29,994 nt of DNA from assembly GCA_964392615.1 (NCBI GenBank), contig CAYMRB010000065.1, forward strand, positions 1-29,994, read 5' to 3'. The DNA is from CAYMRB01 sp964392615. GTDB taxonomy: Bacteria > Planctomycetota > UBA8108. The notes beneath the pieces are model-generated. The model saw nothing but the letters and a program-made list of their open reading frames with translations. It was not told the origin of the DNA and searched no databases. The stretch's first letter is position 1, and each line of letters begins with the position of its first letter. Positions 1 through 8,488 of this stretch are shown piece after piece. A program made the translations under genes and the position numbers.

Positions 1-16
1 CCTACCGTGACACGGG

Positions 17-2041
17 ATGAATGCACAAGAACTTCTGACCGACGGCACTAAGTGCCGCCTTTCACAAATATCTGTGCATACGAGCGGCATCTCCGCCCGC
101 TGGCTTCGTTGCGCTCAGTCGACTATGCGCCTCCGGCATGGACTCCTTCGCGCGCCTCGCCAGCGAACGAATCTGCTCGCTCGATATGCACAGATATTTG
201 CGAAACACGGCACCAAGACCGCGCCGCTCTCGTCGATTTCGGTCGCCCTTCTCCTGTCGTTTCTCGTCGGCAATGCCGAGGCCGGCACGCTCAGGACGCA
301 TCGAATCTTCTCGACTCACATGGTCCTCCAGCGGGACAAGCCCATCACGATCTGGGGTTGGGCGGAGCCGGGAGAAAAGGTGTCCGTGCAGCTCGGAGAG
401 GAGCAGGCCGAGGCTGCGGCCGCGAAAGAATCCGGGCGCTGGGAGGTGACGTTCGCAGCACGGCAAGCCAACGCTGCAGGGCAGAAGCTGACTGTCGTCT
501 CCGATGGCGAGTCGATCGAGATGGACAACATCCTGATCGGCGATGTCTGGGTGATGAATGGCCAGAGCAACATGGCCTGGGGCCTCGGCAAGACGCTCGA
601 AGCCGACCTGGAGATGGCCCAGGCGCGTCTGCCTCTATTGCGCCAGATCCGTATCTCGCCCAACGAGTCCTACGTTCTCGAGAAGGACCTGCCCGACGAC
701 CGGGTCGAAGGCTGGACCGTCTGTACACCCGAGACCGCCGGCGGGTTCTCGGCCATCGGCTACGCATTCGCGTCGCGTGTGCAACGGGCCCTGCAGATTC
801 CCATCGGGATCATCGACAACGCGCGTGGCGGTGCGTCGATCGAGAGTCTGGTGCCTCGTCACAAGTTCGACGGCCATCCGCTGGCGGGGCGATACGCGGC
901 CTGGGTCGAGAAGCGTCGCGCCGAGTTCGACTGGGATGCCGCCGTTCAGAAGCTCGTCGACAGGTGGGAGAAGACCGTCGCCGATCAGCGCAAGAAGGGC
1001 GTGCCAGAGGACAAGCTGCCGCCGCAGCCCACCCGGAAGAACCTGCGTTCCTGGAGCATACCCGGACGCAGCCCGAGTGATGCCGGCGCCTGCTACAACG
1101 GCATGTTCGGCGTGTTCAAGGGGCTGGGCATCAAGGGTGTGCTCTTTCACCAGGGATACAACAACGCGATGGGGACGAGTTGCCGCCCACGACGCTATCG
1201 GGTCCTGATGAGCCTCATGGTCGAAGGCTGGCGTGAGGACTTCCAGGACGCGACGCTTCCCGTGGGTATCATCGGCTTCTGCGCTGGCAGCATTCCTCAG
1301 ACGGGCGAGAACTTCGAGACCTGGTCTGTCTCTACGGCATCGTATATTCGAGAGGCTCAGCGGCTCGGGCTGGCCGACGTCGAGAACCCTGCCAACACGG
1401 CGTTTCTGCCTGCGTATGACATTCAGATCCCGGGACTCCACCCGAAGAAGAAGCAGGCACACGGAGTCCGCGCGGCGCGTTGGGCGCTCAACAGGGTCTA
1501 TGGCCTGAGAGTCGACTGGGACGCCGCGTCTCTCGTCTCTGCGGAGCGGGACGGCGATCGCATGGTGCTGACATTCGACAAGCCGGTGATGCCCGATGAC
1601 ATGTCCACGGTGCCGCGGGGCTTCTCGATCGCGGGCCCGTCGGGGAAGTTCTACATGGCTCACGCCGCCTACCCGCTGAAGAAGGACGTGGGTATCTGGA
1701 ACGTCGCCAACAAGAACTACGACGCCACGAAGATCCGCGTCTGGAGCCCGCTGGTCGAGGAGCCGGTTGCCGTGCGCTACGCCTGGGCGACGAGTCCCAT
1801 GGGCAATCTCAGGGTCAACGGGAAGCCCTGGCTACCGCTGCAGAGCTTCCGTACGGACGAGTGGGACTGGCCGGAGACCGACGACCCGGCCGAGAGCGCC
1901 GTAGACCGAGGCAAGAACAGAGCCATGAACGCGGAGGCCACCGAGCGTCTGGCGCATCGCGAGGCAGAGGAAGCGCGGCGGGCGGCCGAGATCCTCGAGC
2001 GACTCGAGACGTTGGGCAGGACCGACCCGAAGGCCGACTGA
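17..2041 (+). CDS. Sialate O-acetylesterase-like secreted SGNH esterase
   Basis: Secreted carbohydrate esterase of the sialate O-acetylesterase (SASA) type, expected to remove acetyl groups from glycans outside the cytoplasm. An N-terminal beta domain (about residues 91-170, with HMVLQRDKPITIWGWAEPG) is followed by the nucleophile block GDVWVMNGQSNMAW (Ser184) and the late block with Asp468 and His475 (DIQIPGLHPKKK), which together give the SGNH catalytic set. The last 50 residues are charged, Glu/Arg/Ala-rich and probably a helical tail. The start is uncertain: the signal-peptide core (ISVALLLSFLVGNAEA, residues 74-89) is preceded by about 70 residues encoded inside an imperfect palindrome. 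The only in-frame start codons are ATG at 17, GTG at 74 and ATG at 125, none with a good ribosome binding site. The next gene starts 13 bases after the stop, suggesting co-transcription. The family is clear; the substrate is not. Confidence 0.85.
   Translation: MNAQELLTDGTKCRLSQISVHTSGISARWLRCAQSTMRLRHGLLRAPRQRTNLLARYAQIFAKHGTKTAPLSSISVALLLSFLVGNAEAGTLRTHRIFSTHMVLQRDKPITIWGWAEPGEKVSVQLGEEQAEAAAAKESGRWEVTFAARQANAAGQKLTVVSDGESIEMDNILIGDVWVMNGQSNMAWGLGKTLEADLEMAQARLPLLRQIRISPNESYVLEKDLPDDRVEGWTVCTPETAGGFSAIGYAFASRVQRALQIPIGIIDNARGGASIESLVPRHKFDGHPLAGRYAAWVEKRRAEFDWDAAVQKLVDRWEKTVADQRKKGVPEDKLPPQPTRKNLRSWSIPGRSPSDAGACYNGMFGVFKGLGIKGVLFHQGYNNAMGTSCRPRRYRVLMSLMVEGWREDFQDATLPVGIIGFCAGSIPQTGENFETWSVSTASYIREAQRLGLADVENPANTAFLPAYDIQIPGLHPKKKQAHGVRAARWALNRVYGLRVDWDAASLVSAERDGDRMVLTFDKPVMPDDMSTVPRGFSIAGPSGKFYMAHAAYPLKKDVGIWNVANKNYDATKIRVWSPLVEEPVAVRYAWATSPMGNLRVNGKPWLPLQSFRTDEWDWPETDDPAESAVDRGKNRAMNAEATERLAHREAEEARRAAEILERLETLGRTDPKAD
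43..57. repeat. Perfect 7-bp hairpin CGGCACT-A-AGTGCCG
   Basis: Seven-base perfect inverted repeat with a single central base, touching the left arm of the larger palindrome. The CGGCAC/GTGCCG word occurs a third time at 208-213, at the end of the right arm, so three copies frame the element. It lies inside the reading frame of the first gene if translation starts at 17. Confidence 0.6.
52..213. repeat. Large imperfect inverted repeat (MITE/REP-like palindrome)
   Basis: The left arm 52-80 and right arm 185-213 are inverted copies matching at 26 of 29 bases, centred on CAAATATCTGTGCATA. The similarity continues inwards more weakly: 81-104 against the stretch just before 185 shares CGAGCG and CGCTGGC. 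The arms are AT-richer than the surrounding DNA. The element spans the 5' end of the esterase gene and would form a long cruciform or RNA hairpin. It looks like a non-autonomous mobile or REP-type sequence. No transposase is present and no other copy was recognised in the window. Confidence 0.6.
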
Positions 2042-2054
2042 CGGAGAAGGTCCC

Positions 2055-3539
2055 ATGGAGGACACGATGTGTGAATCGACGCACTCGGTACGCGTCGATC
2101 GCTGCTTGCCGGGCTCTCGCGTCATCATCATCTGCGCGCTGGCTTCGATCCCGCTGTCGCTTCGCGCTACAGACGCGGAGCAACCCGCAGTCGAGGCGGC
2201 GAACGGATTCACCTGGAAGTCGACGATTCCCGAGGACTGCCCGTTCGAGCGCTCGCCGACGCTGACCGGGATCCACTTCACCGGCCGGCACGGCGACTAC
2301 CGCTGCGGTGACACGTTCTATCCGTCCTGGGCGAGTGACGGGAACCTGTACTCTCCCTGGACCGACGGAGCCACCGATGGCGTGCGATGCTCCTCCGGGG
2401 GCAGCCTGGCAAGCGGCTTCCGCACGGGTCATGCCGTCGTGGTCGGGAGCGACCCCCTGAAGTTGGCCATCAAGAACACATCGCCTCCCAAGCGAGCTCT
2501 GGCAGCACCCTACAGGGGACGATATCCGTGCGGTTCGCTGGTTCACGACGGCGTTTGGTACTACGGCACCTACTGTCTCGGCCCGTCCGCCACATTCGTC
2601 CATCACGGGTTTCGATGGAATTGGCCGAACTTGGGGCCGATGCCGGGATTCCACATCTCGCGAGATCTGGGCAAGACGTGGCAGGCTCCGCTGACCTCAC
2701 CGGGCGAGCCGCTGTTTCCCGAACCCGCCGCATTCCTGGGCCCGGTGAAGATGGGCGCGCCACACTTCGTGGACTTCGGCAAGAACATGGAGCACTCGCC
2801 GGACGGCAACGCGTATCTCCTCGGCATGGGGGCCGAAACGGATGACCCCGAGCCGCGCCCCTGCATCAAGCCGGGTCCGGACGGAACGGTGTATGAGACC
2901 AACGACACGTGTGGCGCCCGCATGCACCTGGGGCTGCGCCCGGGCGAGGCGGCGCACGGAACTCTCAAGGACGTCTTCGAACGATCCTTCCGACAGGTCG
3001 ACGGCAAGCCGTTCGCCCACGGCAACCTGAGCTGGATCACCGCCGATCAGGTCTACCTGGCGCGCGTGAAGCCGTCTCCGGAGACCATCAACCGACTCGA
3101 CGCCTACGAGTTCTTCGCCGGGCACGATGCTGCGGGAGAGCCGCTCTGGACGGGCGATTTCGCCGAGATCCGACCGCTGCTCGAGTGGAACAATCACATG
3201 GGTTGCGTCACCGCCACCTGGGTTCCCGGCCTGAAGAAGTATCTGATGTGCATCACCGACGGCTGGCCGACGGTGGCCAAGATGGACTCCTACATCCTGG
3301 AAGCCGACACGATCACCGGCCCGTGGCGAATCGTCACCTACATGAAGGGCTTCGGCGAGCAGGCCTACTTCCTGAACTTCCCCAGCAAGTTCATCAGCGA
3401 TGACGGTCGCACGCTGTGGCTGTGCTACTCGGCGAACTTCAGCTCCGGCTGGAACGGCGTGGAGCTGAAGTTCAACCCGCCCGGCGGGCGTTACGGCTTG
3501 AGCTTGCACGAGGTGAGGCTGCTCACCCCTCAGGACTGA
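2055..3539 (+). CDS. Secreted propeller-like protein of unknown function (possibly DUF4185/glycosidase-like)
   Basis: 494-residue exported protein. An N-terminal stretch with a hydrophobic core (VIIICALASIPLSL) looks like a signal peptide. The start at 2055 is favoured by GGAGAAGG at 2043-2050, and the gene follows the esterase by 13 bases, so the two are probably co-transcribed. The body is rich in aromatic and Gly/Asp turns with repeated sheet-like blocks such as GFHISRDLGKTW, LEADTITGPWRIVTYM and DGRTLWLCYSANFS. This pattern is typical of five-bladed beta-propellers (GH43/GH32/GH117-like or DUF4185 proteins). The TGPW turn near residue 418 and an Asp-box-like SRDLGKTW near residue 207 support a propeller. 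I cannot place catalytic residues, so glycosidase activity is only a guess. Position behind an esterase suggests a role in handling the same glycan. Confidence 0.75.
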   Translation: MEDTMCESTHSVRVDRCLPGSRVIIICALASIPLSLRATDAEQPAVEAANGFTWKSTIPEDCPFERSPTLTGIHFTGRHGDYRCGDTFYPSWASDGNLYSPWTDGATDGVRCSSGGSLASGFRTGHAVVVGSDPLKLAIKNTSPPKRALAAPYRGRYPCGSLVHDGVWYYGTYCLGPSATFVHHGFRWNWPNLGPMPGFHISRDLGKTWQAPLTSPGEPLFPEPAAFLGPVKMGAPHFVDFGKNMEHSPDGNAYLLGMGAETDDPEPRPCIKPGPDGTVYETNDTCGARMHLGLRPGEAAHGTLKDVFERSFRQVDGKPFAHGNLSWITADQVYLARVKPSPETINRLDAYEFFAGHDAAGEPLWTGDFAEIRPLLEWNNHMGCVTATWVPGLKKYLMCITDGWPTVAKMDSYILEADTITGPWRIVTYMKGFGEQAYFLNFPSKFISDDGRTLWLCYSANFSSGWNGVELKFNPPGGRYGLSLHEVRLLTPQD

Positions 3540-3843
3540 CGATCCGGATCTCGTTCCGAGACGGTCTGCGCAGCCGCCTTCCGAGCGGCGGCGATAGAGG
3601 GGGGGCGGTGATGGACAAGATCCGACAATCGTGTCCTCTCCGCCTCGAGGCCCCTCTGCTACAGTAGCCGCCGGAAGTGGCAATCCGTGTTCGCGTACGT
3701 CCGATTCGGGCCAGCGGAACCCCAGGACCACCACTGCGTTGACGAGGCGAGGGGCAGAGGCAACGCGCGCGTTTCGGTCACGTGATCTCAGGACGGCTGC
3801 GCTGCCTGCGTGGGGAACTCCAATCGAACAGGAGGGCGCGACC
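3540..3843. other. 304-base intergenic region
   Basis: Lies between the propeller-like gene and the large CotH/LTD gene. It holds a short hairpin (GCCGCC 3573-3578 with GGCGGC 3587-3592, eight-base loop) with no following T run, so at most a weak terminator. The reading frame of the downstream gene stays open back to 3631, but its residues do not resemble a protein and a good ribosome binding site sits just before 3844. A promoter for the large gene is expected here, but I see no convincing -35/-10 pair. Confidence 0.5.
3830..3836 (+). promoter_or_regulatory. Ribosome binding site AGGAGGG deciding the start at 3844
   Basis: AGGAGGG, seven bases upstream of ATG 3844, is the best Shine-Dalgarno match in the window. 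It selects the start that gives a clean signal peptide (MRRRLTGVVVLCGVLC onward) over the longer open frame from 3631. Confidence 0.8.
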
Positions 3844-6800
3844 ATGAGACGAAGGCTGACCGGCGTTGTGGTGCTTTGCGGTGTTCTGTGCGGCGGGCTC
3901 GATTCTCTGGCGGCCCAGGAGCGGCCCTTCATTCGGGGCGATGTGAACCAGGACAGTGTGACGGACATCTCCGACGCCGTCGCAGCGCTGTTTCACCTCT
4001 TCGCGCCGAATCGCGAGGCGTCCTGCGAGAAAGCGGCGGACGCGAACGACGACGGCTCGGTCGATGTCTCGGATCCGATCTATACGCTCGAGTACCTGTT
4101 TCAGGGCGGCCCGCCGTCGCCTCCACCGGTCGACGTATGCGGGGTCGACGCGACTCCCGACGATCTGACGTGCAACGCCACTTGGTGCGAGGAGCAGCCA
4201 GTCCGCGTGGCGGTTCGATCGGTCTGTACGCCGGGCGTCGGCGACGAGCTCGGTTGGGAGATCAGCAACCTGCAGGCCTGGTCCATCACGGTCGACTGGG
4301 AGGTGGAAGGGACGGATCAGAGTGGAACCTTCGATCTGTCTGCTCTCCAGACCGTGTCGCTTACCACGGTTCGGGTGCCGGGCACGAATCACCTGACCGT
4401 GTACCACGGTGGCGAGGTGGTGGCGAGACGCGCGCAAGCAAGCGCCATTCTCAGCGAGATCGTGGCCTCCAACGCCGACAGCCTGCGGGACGAGGACGGT
4501 GACAGTTCGGACTGGATCGAGATCCACCTCCCCGGCAGCGCATGCGTCCCCTCGATCGACCTCACCGGCTGGTACCTCACGGACAATCCCGATCGTTTGG
4601 ACAAGTGGCAGTTTCCCAGCGTCTCGCTGGAAGCAGGCGGATTCCTGGTGGTGTTCGCGTCCGGAAAGGACCGCGCTGTAGAGGGTGAGGAGCTTCACAC
4701 CGGCTTCAACCTGGACAGCGACGGCGAGTACGTCGCGTTGGTGGCCGCCGACGGCATGTCCATCGTGGATGAGTTCAGCCCCTCGTACCCCGAACAGCTG
4801 ACGGACGTCTCGTACGGTCCGTCTCAATGGCAGGTGGAGCTCGTGGGGCTTCGGGACCAGGCACGCTACCACGTGCCCACGGCCGACGATGCACCGGTTG
4901 GCGACGGTTGGGCGGAGCCGGAGTACGAGGCGAGCGATTGGGAGATCGGCAGGACCGGCCTCGGGTTCACCGACATCCCCTCCGAGGGCTTCGAGGTGAC
5001 CTACGTCAAAGCGACCGGCTTCTTCGTGAGGGTTCGGAATGTCAACGAGGCGCGAGCGATACTCGCCGATCCGGGCCGGCAGGGGCAGGTGACCACCGCG
5101 ACGGCGCAGATCATCGATTACTTCAATACGGACGAACGCGGGAACTTCACGAACGACAACCCGTTCCCGGGCATCGGCTTCGACAACGTCGACAATTTCA
5201 TCGTGACCGTGACCGGGACCATACTGATTCCGGAACCGGGGCCGTGGAGCTTCGGTGTCAACAGCGACGACGGCTTCGAGTTGACGCTGAGTGGCGGCGG
5301 CGAGGTTTTCACCATGGCGTTTCCGACCGAGAGGGGCTCGGCGGATACGATCGAAGTGTTCAACGTGACACAGCCCGGTGAATACGACGTCGACCTGCTG
5401 TACTTCGAGCGTCGCGGCGGGGCTCAGCTCGAGTTCTTTGCCGCCCAGGGCAATCACCCCACCTTCTCGTTCGACCAGTTTCGGCTCGTGGGCGACACTC
5501 AGAACGGTGGGCTGCCTCTCGTCGGGTTCGGGAGCGACATTGCAACCGACGTGAGTCGCGAGATGCAAGGGGACAACGCTTCCCTGTGGGCGCGGATCCC
5601 GTTCACGGTGGACGACGCGGATGCCCTGGGCAGTCTGCTTCTGCGCATGAAGTACGAAGATGGGTTCGTCGCCTATCTGAACGGTCATGAGGTGGCAAGC
5701 CAAAACGCGCCGGACGCATTGACGTGGGACGCCGCGGCTTCAGCCGATCGCAGCCTTGACGAGATACCGCTCGTCGAAGAGATCGACCTGACGAACGACT
5801 TGGGCTTCCTGGAGGACGGCCCCAACCTGCTGGCGATACACGGCCTGAACGACACTCCAGCCGACGGCAACTTCCTGCTGGCGCCGGAGCTGATCGCCTT
5901 TGGCAGGGAATCGCTCGTCACGTATATGCCGACGCCGACTCCCGGCACCCACAACGTGGCGGGATCCGTCGATTTCGTCCGTCCCGTCGCCCTCAGTCTC
6001 GAGCGTGGATTCTACGACTCGGCGCAGGAGCTCACCCTTTCGACACCGACCAGCGATGTCGAGATACGGTATACGCTGAACGGCTCGACTCCGACGGCAA
6101 CCAGTGGGTCCGTCTACGCGGGGCCGATTCGACTCGATGCGACGACCGTGATCCGGGCCGCGGCATTCAGGCCGAACTTCCTTCCCTCCGACGTCCGGAC
6201 GTCGAGCTACTTCTTCGTGAGCGACGTGATCAGGCAGTCGCCGACTGGCCAGCGGCCGGGATCTGGCTGGCCTGCGGGATCGGTGAATGGTCAGGCGATT
6301 CACTACGGGATGGACCCGGACATCGTGAACAGCGCCACATGGGGCAGTCAAGTCGAGCCAGCGTTGCTCGCGATCCCGACGCTCTCGCTGGTCACGGATC
6401 TGGACAACCTCTTCGGCTCATCGACTGGCATCTACGTCAACGCGAGGAACGACGGCCGGGCTTGGGAGCGGCGCACGTCCGTCGAGCTGATCCATCCGGA
6501 CGGGACGGAGGGATTCGCGGTGGACGCAGGATTGCGGATTCGTGGCGCTTTCAGCCGGTCCGGCAGCAATCCCAAGCACTCGTTCCGTCTGATCTTCCGC
6601 GGCGAGTACGGCGCGGGCAAGCTCGAGTATCCACTCTTCGGGGGCGAGGGAGTCGATTCGTTCGACAGAGTCGACTTGCGGACGAGTCAGAATTGCTCGT
6701 GGGCTTTCGAAGGCAGCGCGAAGAACACGCTGCTCAGGGACGTGTTCTCCCGCGACGTGCAGCGAGACATGGGGCAGCCGTACACTCGCAGCCGCTATTA

Positions 6801-8373
6801 CCACCTCTATCTCAACGGCCAGTACTGGGGGATCTACCAGACGCAGGAACGTGCGGACGCGGATTTCGCCGAGTCCTACCTTCGCGGCAACGAAGACGAC
6901 TACGATGTGATCAAGAACGATTCATCGGGTTCACGTGCTCTTCACGCCACGGACGGGACGATGGACGCGTACGAGCGGCTGTACGACGCCGCGGTCGCCG
7001 GCTTCTCGTCGGACGCGGCCTACACGGCCATCCAGGGTCTATTGCCCGACGGGAGCCCCAATCCCGGCGGCGAGCGACTGCTGGACCCCGAGAACCTCAT
7101 GGACTACATGATCTGCACGTACTACACGGGGGATCCCGATGCGCCGGTGAGCTGTTGGGCCCACTTCTCGAACAACGTGTTCGCGATCTACAGCCGTGTG
7201 CGACAAGAAGGATTCCAGTGGTTTCGGCATGACGCCGAGCATTCACTCGGCGCTCACAGCGGGGGTGGACTCAACGAGTCGCGCCTTCTGACCGATTCCA
7301 CGGACCGCTCTATCGGGCAGCAATGGCGGCATTTCAATCCGGCTTGGCTTCACTTGCGGCTGACGACGAACGACGAGTATCTGATGGAGTTCGCTGACCG
7401 GGTGAACAAGTACTTCTCCGACACTGGCTTGCTCAGCTCGGCTCCGAACATAGAACGATGGTCCGAGCGCGTCAGTCAGATCGAGCTGGCGATCGTCGCG
7501 GAATCGGCTCGCTGGGGCGACTCGCAGACCAATCCGCCTCGCACGAAGAACGATTGGCTGGGCCAGGTCAACTACATGGTCGACACGTACTTCCCCCAGC
7601 GGACGCAGCTGGTCATCAACCAGATGCGTTCGGTCGGCATGTTCCCGACCGAGGCCCGGGTCTCCTTCAACCAGCATGGGGGAGAGGTCGAATCCGGATT
7701 CGAAGTGACCATGTCGCAGTCCGGCGGAACGTCGGGGACCATCTACTTCGCAGCCGATGGCGCCGACCCGCGTTTGTGGGGCGGTGGCATCAACCCGGAT
7801 GCGTCCATCTACGAGCCCGGAGATACCGTCGTGACCGTGAACGGGACCACGACGATCAAGGCTCGTGTCTACAGGAGCGGAGCGTGGGGCGCTCTGACCG
7901 AGGCTCGGTTCACGGTCGGCTTGGACGGACTCGTGATCAACGAGTTCATGGCCAGCAACGATTCGACTCTGGAGGATCCTGCGGAGCCTGATGAATATCC
8001 CGACTGGATCGAGATTCACAACGGTACCGAGAATACGATCGATCTCGGCGGCATGTACCTGAGCGACGATCTGCAGAATCTGACCAAGTGGCAAGTCGAT
8101 CCATCGGTGAACATTCTGCCCGGAGAGTACCTCATCTTCTTCGCCGATGACGACGGAACGCAGGGTGTGCTCCATACGAACTACAAGCTGAGCGCGAGCG
8201 GTGAAGCTATCGTCCTCGTCGACCAGGACGGGGAGACGATTCTCGACTCGATCGTCTTCGACGCTCAGTTCGAAGATGTCTCCTACGGGCGCTTTCCGGA
8301 CGGCGGGGATGCATGGGGCTTCCACACGAGCCCGACGCCGGGATGGGCGAACGAGCCGCACGCTGAGCCGTGA
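3844..8373 (+). CDS. Secreted multidomain protein: dockerin-like, two lamin-tail domains, PA14-like, CotH kinase
   Basis: 1509-residue exported protein. A signal peptide (1-24) is followed by a dockerin-like pair of 12-residue calcium loops (Asp33/Asn35/Asp37/Asp41/Asp44 and Asp66/Asn68/Asp70/Asp74/Asp77). Then come a first lamin-tail domain (about 201-329), a PA14/galactose-binding-like stretch (335-552), a second jelly-roll-like segment (565-695), a chitobiase/Fn3-like domain (713-792), a CotH kinase domain (about 860-1210), a second chitobiase-like domain (1271-1357) and a C-terminal lamin-tail domain (1360-1505). CotH signatures are LNGQYWGIYQTQERADADFA, YDVIKND and FRHDAEHSLG with Asp1130. 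In spores CotH phosphorylates coat proteins; its role in secreted planctomycete proteins is unproven. The lamin-tail and PA14-like parts suggest a cell-surface or adhesive protein. Start chosen by the ribosome binding site at 3830-3836. It probably has its own promoter, given the 304-base gap upstream. Confidence 0.9.
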   Translation: MRRRLTGVVVLCGVLCGGLDSLAAQERPFIRGDVNQDSVTDISDAVAALFHLFAPNREASCEKAADANDDGSVDVSDPIYTLEYLFQGGPPSPPPVDVCGVDATPDDLTCNATWCEEQPVRVAVRSVCTPGVGDELGWEISNLQAWSITVDWEVEGTDQSGTFDLSALQTVSLTTVRVPGTNHLTVYHGGEVVARRAQASAILSEIVASNADSLRDEDGDSSDWIEIHLPGSACVPSIDLTGWYLTDNPDRLDKWQFPSVSLEAGGFLVVFASGKDRAVEGEELHTGFNLDSDGEYVALVAADGMSIVDEFSPSYPEQLTDVSYGPSQWQVELVGLRDQARYHVPTADDAPVGDGWAEPEYEASDWEIGRTGLGFTDIPSEGFEVTYVKATGFFVRVRNVNEARAILADPGRQGQVTTATAQIIDYFNTDERGNFTNDNPFPGIGFDNVDNFIVTVTGTILIPEPGPWSFGVNSDDGFELTLSGGGEVFTMAFPTERGSADTIEVFNVTQPGEYDVDLLYFERRGGAQLEFFAAQGNHPTFSFDQFRLVGDTQNGGLPLVGFGSDIATDVSREMQGDNASLWARIPFTVDDADALGSLLLRMKYEDGFVAYLNGHEVASQNAPDALTWDAAASADRSLDEIPLVEEIDLTNDLGFLEDGPNLLAIHGLNDTPADGNFLLAPELIAFGRESLVTYMPTPTPGTHNVAGSVDFVRPVALSLERGFYDSAQELTLSTPTSDVEIRYTLNGSTPTATSGSVYAGPIRLDATTVIRAAAFRPNFLPSDVRTSSYFFVSDVIRQSPTGQRPGSGWPAGSVNGQAIHYGMDPDIVNSATWGSQVEPALLAIPTLSLVTDLDNLFGSSTGIYVNARNDGRAWERRTSVELIHPDGTEGFAVDAGLRIRGAFSRSGSNPKHSFRLIFRGEYGAGKLEYPLFGGEGVDSFDRVDLRTSQNCSWAFEGSAKNTLLRDVFSRDVQRDMGQPYTRSRYYHLYLNGQYWGIYQTQERADADFAESYLRGNEDDYDVIKNDSSGSRALHATDGTMDAYERLYDAAVAGFSSDAAYTAIQGLLPDGSPNPGGERLLDPENLMDYMICTYYTGDPDAPVSCWAHFSNNVFAIYSRVRQEGFQWFRHDAEHSLGAHSGGGLNESRLLTDSTDRSIGQQWRHFNPAWLHLRLTTNDEYLMEFADRVNKYFSDTGLLSSAPNIERWSERVSQIELAIVAESARWGDSQTNPPRTKNDWLGQVNYMVDTYFPQRTQLVINQMRSVGMFPTEARVSFNQHGGEVESGFEVTMSQSGGTSGTIYFAADGADPRLWGGGINPDASIYEPGDTVVTVNGTTTIKARVYRSGAWGALTEARFTVGLDGLVINEFMASNDSTLEDPAEPDEYPDWIEIHNGTENTIDLGGMYLSDDLQNLTKWQVDPSVNILPGEYLIFFADDDGTQGVLHTNYKLSASGEAIVLVDQDGETILDSIVFDAQFEDVSYGRFPDGGDAWGFHTSPTPGWANEPHAEP

Positions 8374-8433
8374 TCGTGGGCTGGGAAGATCGAGCGTGTG
8401 AGGCGAAGGAGCGAAGAGTCCAGGGACTGCGGA

Positions 8434-8478
8434 GCCGGGTAGTGCAGGGCAGCGTCGCGCTACCCTGCACTACCCGGC
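8434..8478. terminator. Strong bidirectional hairpin between convergent genes
   Basis: A perfect 16-base inverted repeat (arms 8434-8449 and 8463-8478, GCCGGGTAGTGCAGGG) continues after one mismatched pair with AGCG/CGCT around a TCG loop. It sits in the 115-base gap between the stops of two converging genes, where a shared terminator is expected. There is no T tract on either side, so it may act through pausing or transcript protection rather than as a classical intrinsic terminator. Confidence 0.65.
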
Positions 8479-8488
8479 GCTGTGTCGC

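Noticed and set aside
3573..3592. GCCGCC/GGCGGC hairpin after the propeller-like gene
   Set aside because: Only six base pairs with an eight-base loop and no T run; common by chance in DNA of this GC content.
3631..3843. Upstream extension of the CotH/LTD gene
   Set aside because: The extra 71 residues look non-coding, and AGGAGGG at 3830-3836 with a signal peptide from 3844 marks the true start.
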